From: Psychroserpens mesophilus
Lineage (GTDB): Bacteria > Bacteroidota > Bacteroidia > Flavobacteriales > Flavobacteriaceae
Length of the DNA stretch: 64,000 nt
Assembly: GCF_000826645.1 (NCBI RefSeq)
Contig: NZ_JXJP01000006.1
Location: forward strand, 165,090-229,089
Reading direction: 5' to 3'
The notes beneath the pieces were generated by a model. That model saw only the letters and a list, made by a program, of their open reading frames with translations, had not been told where the DNA came from and searched no databases. Made by a program: the position numbers and the translations under genes. Positions 25,234 through 32,173 of the stretch are shown here, piece by piece (the stretch's first letter is position 1; each line of letters starts with the position of its first letter).

Positions 25234-26055
25234 ATGAAAGCTATTGATATTTCAGTAATTATAAGTACGTACAACAATCCGGAGTGGCTGGAAAAAGTAT
25301 TGTGGAGTTATGATGTGCAAACGTTTAAAAACTTTGAAGTCGTCATTGCTGATGACGGTTCAAATCAAGACACAAAAACTTTAATTAATACCATGGCTTC
25401 TCAGCTAAGTTATCCTATTCAACATGTTTGGCATGAAGACAACGGATTTCAAAAAACCATCATTTTAAATAAGGCGACTGTTGCAAGTAAAGGAGATTAT
25501 TTGGTTTACACTGATGGTGATTGCATTGCTAGAGCAGATTTTTTACATGTGCATGTGACTAGAAGAGAACCAGGATATTTTTTATCTGGAGGCTATTTTA
25601 AATTACCAATGGCTATAAGTGAGCTCATATCTGAAGCTGATATTAAAACACAACGTTGTTTTGAGATTCACTGGTTGAAACAACACGGACTCAAATCGTC
25701 GTTTAAAAATAACAAGATTACAGCAAAAGGTTTAAAAGAAAAATTGCTCAACGTTTTTACACCAACCACAGCCACCTGGAATGGTCATAATGCGTCTGGG
25801 TATAAAAGTGATATTATTGCAGCAAATGGTTACGACGAGCGTATGCAATATGGAGGAGAAGATAGAGAATTAGGTGAGCGATTGTTTAACGCTGGACTCA
25901 AGGCAAAGCAGATTAGATACAGTGCTATTTGTTTACATTTAGATCATGAAAGAGGATATGTAAAGCCAGAAATGATTGAAAAAAATAAGGCTATTCGAGC
26001 AACTACAAAATCTGAAAGATTAACTAAAACACCTTTTGGAATTCAAAAATTGTAG
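25234..26055 (+). CDS. family 2 glycosyltransferase with galactosyltransferase-type C-terminal domain
   Basis: 273 aa. ISVIISTYNNPEWLEKVLWS, VVIADDGSNQDT and YTDGDCIARADFL form the donor half; YGGEDRELGERLFNAGLKA is the Glyco_transf_7C acceptor motif. Paralogue of the gene at 22770, with the same order of motifs. It is transcribed from the plus-strand half of the palindromic promoter, with a very short leader. Confidence 0.9.
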   Translation: MKAIDISVIISTYNNPEWLEKVLWSYDVQTFKNFEVVIADDGSNQDTKTLINTMASQLSYPIQHVWHEDNGFQKTIILNKATVASKGDYLVYTDGDCIARADFLHVHVTRREPGYFLSGGYFKLPMAISELISEADIKTQRCFEIHWLKQHGLKSSFKNNKITAKGLKEKLLNVFTPTTATWNGHNASGYKSDIIAANGYDERMQYGGEDRELGERLFNAGLKAKQIRYSAICLHLDHERGYVKPEMIEKNKAIRATTKSERLTKTPFGIQKL

Positions 26056-26068
26056 ATTATAAGTGTAA

Positions 26069-27127
26069 TCAATTGTAGTTTAAAAAGGTTTCAAGTTCTT
26101 TAAAAAACAAAGAGGGTTCAATCAACTCGTAAAGTGATTTGTAATTATCTTTAAGTTCTTTAGATGTTGAATTATCAACAATTTCTGGATTAAAATCTTT
26201 TAAATGTACGGAAACATTTCGTTGTCCATCTTCAAACATATTCCAAGCTTCTTTAATTATCCAAGGAGAAAAAATAGTAAAGGTCGGAACATTTAGAGCT
26301 TTTGCCATATTGACGGCTCCACCTTCATTACCTATTAAGGCAGTGCAATGATGTGTGATAGCTAAAAATGCTCTTAGACCATTCCCAAAAACATCGAAAA
26401 AGATATGTTTGCGCGTTTCCGAATTACAAAAATTATAAACCGTTTTTGCTTCGTCCACTTGTTTAGGCATATAATTGAATAAAATTTGGGCTTTGGTTTT
26501 AGCCACAACAAAATCGATGACTTTAGCCATATGAGGAAGTGGGTAGGTTTTATTATCTCCACTTCCTAGAACGCTAATCATGTACAAAGGTTTTGATAAA
26601 TTTATATTAGAATCAGATAAAAACTGCTTAGCGGTTTCAATCTCCTCATTTGTAAGATATATTTTCGGACGAATAGGTTCTGGAATTTCTTTGACTAAAG
26701 GTTCTAATAATTGCAATCTGTTTTCTATGGCTAATCCAGCATTAGTTTGAGCTACTGTGGCTTCTTTAAACGTATGCGTATAATAATATCTGGTGTACCA
26801 TTTATGTTTTGAGATTTTTATTGGAGCTCCAGAAAATTTGGTCATGAAGTTGCTTGATAATTTTGAATACACATCAATTACAGCGTCATAATTTTCAGAC
26901 TTAATCTCTTTTAAAAAACTCAAAAACTTTGCTCTACTTTCTTCAATTTCAGGAGTTATAAATAGAAATTTATCTATAAATGGGTTATGTTCAACAACAG
27001 GAAAGGTGTGTGAATTTATGACGTAATGAAGTTCAGCATCAGGATGTTCGGCTTTTAAAGCTTCGAATAAAATGCTGGTAGTGAGTACATCACCAATCAT
27101 TTTTTGTTGTATGATTAAAATCTTCAA
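26069..27127 (-). CDS. family 9 glycosyltransferase (ADP-heptose:LPS heptosyltransferase-like)
   Basis: 352 aa GT-B enzyme. Opening ILIIQQKMIGDVLTTSILFEAL, central VLGSGDNKTYPL and C-terminal ALIGNEGGAVNMAKALNVPTF with the donor-site GNEGG-type motif are typical of WaaC/WaaF relatives. In Flavobacteriia many such proteins transfer other sugars, so heptose is a family default and not proven. It closes the glycan cluster, 14 bp from the convergent GT2. Confidence 0.88.
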   Translation of the reverse strand: MKILIIQQKMIGDVLTTSILFEALKAEHPDAELHYVINSHTFPVVEHNPFIDKFLFITPEIEESRAKFLSFLKEIKSENYDAVIDVYSKLSSNFMTKFSGAPIKISKHKWYTRYYYTHTFKEATVAQTNAGLAIENRLQLLEPLVKEIPEPIRPKIYLTNEEIETAKQFLSDSNINLSKPLYMISVLGSGDNKTYPLPHMAKVIDFVVAKTKAQILFNYMPKQVDEAKTVYNFCNSETRKHIFFDVFGNGLRAFLAITHHCTALIGNEGGAVNMAKALNVPTFTIFSPWIIKEAWNMFEDGQRNVSVHLKDFNPEIVDNSTSKELKDNYKSLYELIEPSLFFKELETFLNYN

Positions 27128-27209
27128 ACTCTAAAACGTTAAGCGTTATTTTATTATTTGTTTACTCAATCTTAAAAATATTTTGAACGATTTCTATGGT
27201 TCTATATAG

Positions 27210-28025
27210 TTATACAGCAACATCGTATTCTCGCAAAGCATCATTGAGCGATGTTTTTTTATTGGTACTTGCTTTACGTTTTCCTATAATTAAAGCGCAA
27301 GGCACATTGTAATTTCCAGCTGGAAATGTTTTCGTATAACTTCCAGGAATCACAACAGAGCGTTCAGGAACAACGCCTTTCATTTCAACAGGTTCATCAC
27401 CAGTTACATCAATAATTTTTGTGCTCATAGTCAATACGACATTAGCACCTAAAACAGCTTCTTTTTCTACGCGAACACCTTCAACCACGATACAACGAGA
27501 CCCAATAAAAGCACCATCTTCAATAATCACTGGAGCCGCTTGTAATGGTTCTAAAACACCTCCAATACCAACACCACCAGAGAGATGAACATTTTTGCCA
27601 ATTTGTGCACAGCTACCAACAGTTGCCCAAGTGTCGACCATTGTACCTTCATCAACGTAAGCGCCAATGTTAACATAGCTTGGCATTAAAATCGTTCCAG
27701 ATGAAATAAAAGCACCATGTCTGGCAACCGCATTAGGAACTACACGAATACCTTTCTTTTGGTAATCTCGTTTTAACGGAATTTTATCATGATACTCAAA
27801 AATACCAGCTTCAAGAGTTTCCATTTTTTGAATCGGGAAATATAAAACTACGGCTTTTTTAACCCATTCATTAACTTGCCAGCCTTTGTCAGTTGGTTCT
27901 GCAACCCTCAATGTGCCTTCGTCTAAAAGATCGATAACACTTCTTATACTATCTATAGTGACTTGATTAGTTAAAAGAGAACGATCGTTCCATGCATTCT
28001 CAATATTTTGTTGTAGTTGTTTCAT
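27210..28025 (-). CDS. dapD: 2,3,4,5-tetrahydropyridine-2,6-dicarboxylate N-succinyltransferase
   Basis: 271 aa, standard length. Third committed step of the succinylase branch of lysine and diaminopimelate synthesis. N-terminal helical domain (WNDRSLLT), then a left-handed beta-helix of hexapeptide repeats (GAFISSGTILMPSYVNIGAYV, ATVGSCAQIGKNVHLSGGVGIGG) and the C-terminal GSYTKTFPAGNYNVPCALIIG. It has a single-gene promoter. Confidence 0.97.
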   Translation of the reverse strand: MKQLQQNIENAWNDRSLLTNQVTIDSIRSVIDLLDEGTLRVAEPTDKGWQVNEWVKKAVVLYFPIQKMETLEAGIFEYHDKIPLKRDYQKKGIRVVPNAVARHGAFISSGTILMPSYVNIGAYVDEGTMVDTWATVGSCAQIGKNVHLSGGVGIGGVLEPLQAAPVIIEDGAFIGSRCIVVEGVRVEKEAVLGANVVLTMSTKIIDVTGDEPVEMKGVVPERSVVIPGSYTKTFPAGNYNVPCALIIGKRKASTNKKTSLNDALREYDVAV

Positions 28026-28046
28026 TTCAATTTATGTCTGTTTTTA

Positions 28047-28054
28047 CAAAGATA
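28047..28054 (-). promoter_or_regulatory. -7 promoter box (TATCTTTG) for dapD
   Basis: Exact TAnnTTTG match on the minus strand, 21 bp before the start codon, the same spacing as at rdgB. Confidence 0.6.
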
Positions 28055-28108
28055 AGTCTATAAAATTCTTGTCATAATTTCTAATTCAGAAAAAAATAAA
28101 AACTTTAT

Positions 28109-28136
28109 GTGACTAATTTAGAATTTAGGTGTCTTA
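28109..28136 (+). promoter_or_regulatory. candidate ECF-type promoter A (GTGAC-N17-GTCTTA)
   Basis: GTGAC at 28109-28113 and GTCTTA at 28131-28136 with exactly 17 nt between. The same words with the same spacing recur at 28270-28297, and a related GAAC-N17-GTCTTTA precedes the ECF sigma operon at 46391-46418. Predicted start near 28143. Confidence 0.4.
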
Positions 28137-28189
28137 TTAGTGTGATTATTATTTTTTTAGTGTTGTCCCTAAGTAAGACACTTAAATTC
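28121..28189. repeat. near-perfect 16-bp inverted repeat overlapping candidate promoter A
   Basis: Arms 28121-28136 and 28174-28189 are complementary at all 16 positions (one as G-T), extendable by two more pairs, with a 37-nt spacer. The left arm contains the candidate -10 word GTGTCTTA and the right arm its inverse. If transcription starts near 28143 the left arm is not in the RNA and the repeat acts as DNA (operator). If it starts upstream, the RNA would form a long hairpin. Confidence 0.75.
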
Positions 28190-28250
28190 TTTAATAATTA
28201 ATAGCTAATTTTTAAAACGCCTTTCTTACCCTGGAAAGGTGTTTTTTTTT
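28143..28250 (+). ncRNA. candidate small RNA A between dapD and ruvX
   Basis: About 108 nt from the predicted start downstream of promoter A to a strong terminator (stem 28214-28225 with 28234-28245, then T-run to 28250). It has no ATG and no plausible ORF. It shares with unit B the promoter words, an ATAATTA-rich stretch before the terminator and an AAACGC-type terminator stem. The boundaries are predicted, not observed. Confidence 0.35.
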
Positions 28251-28269
28251 GATGAAAATATAAAAAGAT

Positions 28270-28297
28270 GTGACCTTTTCAAGCTAAATGTGTCTTA
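28270..28297 (+). promoter_or_regulatory. candidate ECF-type promoter B (GTGAC-N17-GTCTTA)
   Basis: GTGAC at 28270-28274 and GTCTTA at 28292-28297, again 17 nt apart and 161 bp downstream of promoter A. The matching flanks (ATGTGAC, and GTGTCTTA followed by TTAG) support a duplicated unit. Confidence 0.4.
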
Positions 28298-28303
28298 ATT
28301 ATT

Positions 28304-28408
28304 AGAACATAGACTGTTTAAAATAGAGGGTAGACTAGTTTATGGATAATTATTAATGGTTGATTATTTTGAAACGCTTCTTTGACTTACAAAGAGGCGT
28401 TTTTTTGT
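28304..28408 (+). ncRNA. candidate small RNA B between dapD and ruvX
   Basis: About 104 nt from the predicted start to a terminator whose stem pairs 28372-28384 with 28390-28402, followed by T. It has only a 4-codon ORF. It looks like a diverged tandem copy of unit A. The terminator ends about 24 bp before the ruvX start, so B is separate from ruvX. Confidence 0.35.
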
Positions 28409-28419
28409 TTTTTAAGAAT

Positions 28420-28427
28420 TACCTTTG
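28420..28427 (+). promoter_or_regulatory. -7 promoter box (TACCTTTG) for ruvX
   Basis: Exact TAnnTTTG match ending 4 bp before the ATG at 28432, so the mRNA would be leaderless or nearly so. It also excludes the longer upstream TTG start at 28360, which would run through a terminator. Confidence 0.55.
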
Positions 28428-28431
28428 CAAC

Positions 28432-28845
28432 ATGGCAAGACTACTAGCAATTGATTATGGTACTAAGCGAACTGGAATAGCGGTAACAGATGAGTTACAG
28501 ATTATTGCCTCTGGTTTAACTACAGTAGACACGAAAGACCTTATTGCGTTTTTAAAGACGTATACGTCTCAAGAATCTGTAGAATTATTTATTGTTGGAG
28601 AGCCTAAGCAAATGAATTTTGAAGCATCTGAAAGTGAAGCTGACATTTCTAAGTTTTTAAAAACCTTAGAAAAAGCATGCCCAGATATTCCTGTAAAGCG
28701 CATCGACGAAAGGTTTACTTCTAAAATGGCATTTCAAACAATGATTGATAGCGGACTTAATAAAAAGCAACGTAAAAACAAAGCTCTCGTTGATGAAATT
28801 AGCGCAACCATCATCCTACAGAGTTACCTCTATAACCAATCTTAA
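28432..28845 (+). CDS. ruvX: RuvX/YqgF Holliday-junction-resolvase-like nuclease
   Basis: 137 aa from the ATG at 28432, the normal family length. RNase-H-like fold with LLAIDYGTKRTGIAVTD at residues 4-20 (first catalytic Asp), FIVGEPKQMNF, and the C-terminal DERFTSKMAF with ALVDEISATIILQSYL (second acidic site). YqgF proteins process pre-16S rRNA 5' ends; the junction-resolvase activity is a historic name. First of the ruvX-def-DUF5606-mazG set. Confidence 0.94.
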   Translation: MARLLAIDYGTKRTGIAVTDELQIIASGLTTVDTKDLIAFLKTYTSQESVELFIVGEPKQMNFEASESEADISKFLKTLEKACPDIPVKRIDERFTSKMAFQTMIDSGLNKKQRKNKALVDEISATIILQSYLYNQS

Positions 28846-28882
28846 TTATCTATTAAAAGTTCTAAAATCACAATAAGAATTG

Positions 28883-28890
28883 TATTTTTG
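28883..28890 (+). promoter_or_regulatory. -7 promoter box (TATTTTTG) for def
   Basis: Exact TAnnTTTG match 20 bp before the ATG at 28911. It gives def, DUF5606 and mazG their own promoter besides possible read-through from ruvX. Confidence 0.5.
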
Positions 28891-28910
28891 CAATCGAAAA
28901 ATAAAAGTAC

Positions 28911-29501
28911 ATGATATTACCAATAGTAGCCTATGGCGATCCTGTTTTAAGAAAAAAAGCAGAACCGATTACTAAAGATTACCCTAAATTAGATACGCTT
29001 CTTGAAAACATGAAGCAAACGATGTATGGTGCTTTTGGGGTAGGTTTGGCAGCTCCGCAAATAGGATTACCTATTCGAATTTTTTTAGTTGATACGTCGC
29101 CTTTTGCTGAAGATGATGTATTTACTGAAGAAGAGCAGGAAGAGCTCAAGAATTTTAACCGTACATTTATTAATGCTGAGATTTTAGAGGAAGCAGGTGA
29201 CGAATGGGCATTTAATGAAGGATGTTTAAGTATTCCTGATGTTCGGGAAGATGTGTTTAGACAACCCAAAATAAAGATTCAGTATCAGGATGAAAATTTT
29301 AAAACACATACTGAAGAATTTGACGGTTTGATAGCCAGAGTGATTCAGCACGAATACGATCATATTGAAGGTGTTTTATTTACAGATAAACTATCATCAT
29401 TAAAAAAACGATTGATTAAAGGTAAACTTTCAAACATTTCAAAAGGGAAAATCAATGTCGATTACCGAATGCGATTTCCAGCTTTAAAAAAGAAACGATA
29501 A
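28911..29501 (+). CDS. def: peptide deformylase
   Basis: 196 aa. Removes the N-formyl group from nascent proteins; Fe2+ or Zn2+ enzyme. All three motifs are intact: GVGLAAPQIG, EGCLSIPDVRE and QHEYDHIEGVLF. It has a 20-odd residue acidic insert (FAEDDVFTEEEQEEL) that I believe is usual for Bacteroidota enzymes. It precedes the DUF5606 gene by 25 bp. Confidence 0.97.
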   Translation: MILPIVAYGDPVLRKKAEPITKDYPKLDTLLENMKQTMYGAFGVGLAAPQIGLPIRIFLVDTSPFAEDDVFTEEEQEELKNFNRTFINAEILEEAGDEWAFNEGCLSIPDVREDVFRQPKIKIQYQDENFKTHTEEFDGLIARVIQHEYDHIEGVLFTDKLSSLKKRLIKGKLSNISKGKINVDYRMRFPALKKKR

Positions 29502-29526
29502 TAAAAAAGATCATAATACATAACTT

Positions 29527-29955
29527 ATGAGTTTAGATAAAATACTTTCCATTTCAGGAAAACCTGGATTATACAAAATTATTGCACAAACTAGAAATGG
29601 TTTTGTGGCAGAATCGCTAATAGATGGTAAAAAAGTTAATGTAACTATACATAGTAATGTAAGCATCTTAAGTGAGATTGCTGTTTATACATTAACAGAA
29701 GAATTACCACTTAGAGAAGTTCTTAAAAAGGTGATGGAAAAAGAAAATGGCCAGCCAACATCAATCAGCCATAAAGACTCTAAAGATACTTTAGAAGAAT
29801 ATTTCTTTGAAGTTTTACCAGATTATGATGAAGATCGCGTGTATGCCAGTGACATTAAAAAAATTGTGCAGTGGTATAATTTACTTCAAAAGCATAATAT
29901 GTTAGATGCTTTAGAAGAAGAAACTGAAAAAGTAGCTTCTGAAGAGGAAGAATAA
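29527..29955 (+). CDS. DUF5606 family protein
   Basis: 142 aa, cytosolic. The N-terminal domain SLDKILSISGKPGLYKIIAQ with GFVAESLIDGKKVNVTIHSN looks like a small beta-barrel; a middle segment (HKDSKDTLEEYFFEVLPDYD) and YASDIKKIVQWYNLLQKHNML follow, ending in an acidic tail. I recognise it as DUF5606, specific to Bacteroidota and conserved between def and mazG. Function unknown. Confidence 0.8.
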   Translation: MSLDKILSISGKPGLYKIIAQTRNGFVAESLIDGKKVNVTIHSNVSILSEIAVYTLTEELPLREVLKKVMEKENGQPTSISHKDSKDTLEEYFFEVLPDYDEDRVYASDIKKIVQWYNLLQKHNMLDALEEETEKVASEEEE

Positions 29956-29964
29956 ATTTCAAAC

Positions 29965-30738
29965 ATGTCTGATAAAACATCGCAACTTCAAGCTTTTGAG
30001 CGTTTACTTATCATTATGGATGAGTTGCGTGAACAATGTCCGTGGGACAAAAAGCAAACCATGCAAACACTTCGTCATTTAACTATTGAAGAAGTTTATG
30101 AGTTAGGAGACGCGATTTTAGACAACGACTTAGATGAAGTTAAAAAGGAATTAGGAGATGTATTGCTTCACATTGTATTCTATTCTAAAATAGGAAGCGA
30201 ATCCAATAGTTTTGATATTGCAGACGTTTGTAACAGTATTTGTGATAAGCTCATTGAGCGTCATCCTCATATTTATAGTGATGTTATTGTTGAAAATGAA
30301 GACGATGTTAAAAGAAACTGGGAGCAGCTTAAGCTTAAAGAAGGAAAAAAGAGTGTGTTAGAAGGTGTTCCTAAAAGTTTACCAGCTATGGTGAAAGCGA
30401 ATAGAATTCAAGATAAGGTTGCAGGAGTAGGCTTTGATTGGGAAGAACCAAATCAGGTCTTTGAAAAAGTAGAGGAGGAGTTGGGTGAATTGCAAACTGA
30501 AATACACTCAGGAAACCAAGACAAAATTGAATCTGAATTTGGAGATGTACTATTTTCCATCATTAATTATGCACGCTTTTTAAAGGTAGATCCTGAAAGT
30601 GCTTTGGAGCGAACTAATAAAAAATTCATTAAACGGTTTCAATATTTAGAACAAAAATCTAAAGATTTGAATACACCATTATCTGATATGACACTAGCAG
30701 AAATGGATGTTTACTGGGAAGAAGCAAAAAAAATATAA
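29965..30738 (+). CDS. mazG: nucleoside triphosphate pyrophosphohydrolase MazG
   Basis: 257 aa, two-domain enzyme. It hydrolyses NTPs and dNTPs to monophosphates and, in E. coli, counteracts stress. The first domain has LREQCPWDKKQTMQTLRHLTIEE with EEVYELGDAI and KKELGDVLLHIVF; the second repeats EEPNQVFEKVEEELGEL and SEFGDVLFSIINYARFL, the EExxE and ExxD metal sites. Starts 9 bp after the DUF5606 stop; last gene of the operon. Confidence 0.96.
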   Translation: MSDKTSQLQAFERLLIIMDELREQCPWDKKQTMQTLRHLTIEEVYELGDAILDNDLDEVKKELGDVLLHIVFYSKIGSESNSFDIADVCNSICDKLIERHPHIYSDVIVENEDDVKRNWEQLKLKEGKKSVLEGVPKSLPAMVKANRIQDKVAGVGFDWEEPNQVFEKVEEELGELQTEIHSGNQDKIESEFGDVLFSIINYARFLKVDPESALERTNKKFIKRFQYLEQKSKDLNTPLSDMTLAEMDVYWEEAKKI

Positions 30739-30831
30739 CTTTTTTTCACCTGTCGTAATCCAAACTTGTAAAACCATCCGTATATAAAATAGATAGAAAC
30801 TTAGAAGTAAGTTTCATAATCATAAGTAGGT

Positions 30832-30869
30832 AATCTTAATTGTATAGTTAAGCGGATATCATTAAGATT
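30832..30869. repeat. inverted repeat in the mazG 3' region
   Basis: Perfect 9-bp arms AATCTTAAT (30832-30840) and ATTAAGATT (30861-30869) with a 20-nt loop, 24 bp before the terminator. It may be part of the mRNA 3' end or of a small RNA. The 237-bp interval has no other visible gene. Confidence 0.4.
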
Positions 30870-30892
30870 TAAAATTTAGTTTAGTTAGGGGT

Positions 30893-30924
30893 AAAATCCT
30901 GTCTGTGTATTCAGGCAGGATTTT
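30893..30924. terminator. bidirectional Rho-independent terminator between mazG and the kinase gene
   Basis: 13-bp stem (30893-30905 with 30912-30924, one G-U) and a 6-nt loop, A-run and T-run on opposite flanks. Confidence 0.85.
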
Positions 30925-30975
30925 ATTATTTTATAACTGAATTTTATTCTTTAATTAATGGACTTATAATTAAAT

Positions 30976-32088
30976 TCAAGTAGATTTAAATGGAATCAAT
31001 ATTTTGTAATATACACCCTTTCCTTCAACTGATTTAGCTTCCATAATTCCAGAATGCTTTTCAATAATTTGTTTACAGTAAGCCAAACCAATATTCACTT
31101 TATTAAACAGATCAGTCTTATTTATAATTTTTTTCAAACTGTTATTGAAACCATACCCATTATCGCAATACGTAATTTTAATATATTTATCATAATGATA
31201 TTTATCTGAGATTTCCACGTAACTATTTTGTATAGACTCATTAGCCAAAATTTCTATAATCAACTTGTCATTTTCATGATTTTGATCTTTTTGAGAGTTA
31301 CGAAGCAATACCTTGAAAAGACGCTTAATTAAGGTTTCATCGCCTTGTAAATTAATTGGTTTTAGTGGATAAGTAATTTCAATATCTTGATTATTATGCA
31401 TTTGTAATTCAATAATGGTATCACGTATAAGTTGTGTTAATTCAATGTCTTTAATAACCAATGCTTTATCTTCTAATTCTTTAAATCGGAGTAAGGTTTG
31501 AAGCATTTCACTCATATCTGCATTATAGCTACCAATTTTTGAAAGGCTCTCTACGATATCATTAGGCAAGTCATTGTGTTTGCTTAGGATATAACTCGTC
31601 ATAAATATCGATTTTCGTAAAGGTTCCTGAAGGTCATGAGCAATTAATTTAAATACTTCTTGCTGTTGTACTTTTAACGATTTAACTTCTCTGTATTTAG
31701 CTTCTAAAGTTTTCTGATGATGAACTAATTCATTTTTGGCTTTTATTAGTTCAGCGTTTTCTTCTAAGGCCTTTTCTGCAGCTTGTTTTGCTATTAGTAA
31801 CTCTTTTTCATACTTGTTTCTTTTAGAGATTTCCATACCACCACAATGAATTTCCTCTCCTTTCGAAGTTTGTATGCGTTCAAAATTCAGTAAAACCGGT
31901 ATCTGAGCATTTTTGCCCTGGAACACGAGATAGATTTCTCGTACCGAATTTTGCATTTTTATTAGCGGGTTGAGGTGAGTTTGATAAAAGATTTTACTAC
32001 CTACTGTAAGATAATGCTCTAATGATTGACCAATAGCTTGATCTTTTTCAACATTCAATTTCATTCTCATTTCCTTATTCATTTTCAA
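30976..32088 (-). CDS. sensor histidine kinase with RsbP-type PAS domain, start codon problematic
   Basis: 370 aa as called from a TTG; first ATG is 6 bp on. Residues 1-110 are most of a PAS domain very like that of B. subtilis RsbP (LTVGSKIFYQTHLNPLIKM, AQIPVLLNFERI, KRNKYEKELLIA). A coiled coil follows, then the HisKA box FKLIAHDLQEPLRKS (His151) and an HATPase domain with YCDNGYGF, NIGLAYCKQIIEKHSG and EGKGVYYKILIP. No membrane segment: a soluble sensor. The PAS beta-strand IPCFLFSIS is encoded in frame upstream, before any ATG, GTG or TTG; an ATA at 32179-32181 overlaps the hydrolase stop. Intact gene, mutated start and truncated PAS are all possible. Confidence 0.85.
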   Translation of the reverse strand: MKMNKEMRMKLNVEKDQAIGQSLEHYLTVGSKIFYQTHLNPLIKMQNSVREIYLVFQGKNAQIPVLLNFERIQTSKGEEIHCGGMEISKRNKYEKELLIAKQAAEKALEENAELIKAKNELVHHQKTLEAKYREVKSLKVQQQEVFKLIAHDLQEPLRKSIFMTSYILSKHNDLPNDIVESLSKIGSYNADMSEMLQTLLRFKELEDKALVIKDIELTQLIRDTIIELQMHNNQDIEITYPLKPINLQGDETLIKRLFKVLLRNSQKDQNHENDKLIIEILANESIQNSYVEISDKYHYDKYIKITYCDNGYGFNNSLKKIINKTDLFNKVNIGLAYCKQIIEKHSGIMEAKSVEGKGVYYKILIPFKST

Positions 32089-32173
32089 AAGTTTTCCTGC
32101 TATGGAAATAGAGAATAAAAAACAAGGGATGCCTTCATAGCTGTTTTCCCGAGGTGAGTGATTTGAGCGATGC

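Noticed and set aside
28360..28431. Upstream TTG start for ruvX
   Set aside because: It would translate through terminator B; the ATG at 28432 begins the canonical LLAIDYG core and sits behind a -7 box.
28026..28431. tmRNA, RNase P RNA or SRP RNA between dapD and ruvX
   Set aside because: None of the conserved core words of these RNAs, and no CCA end, is visible; the segments are too short.
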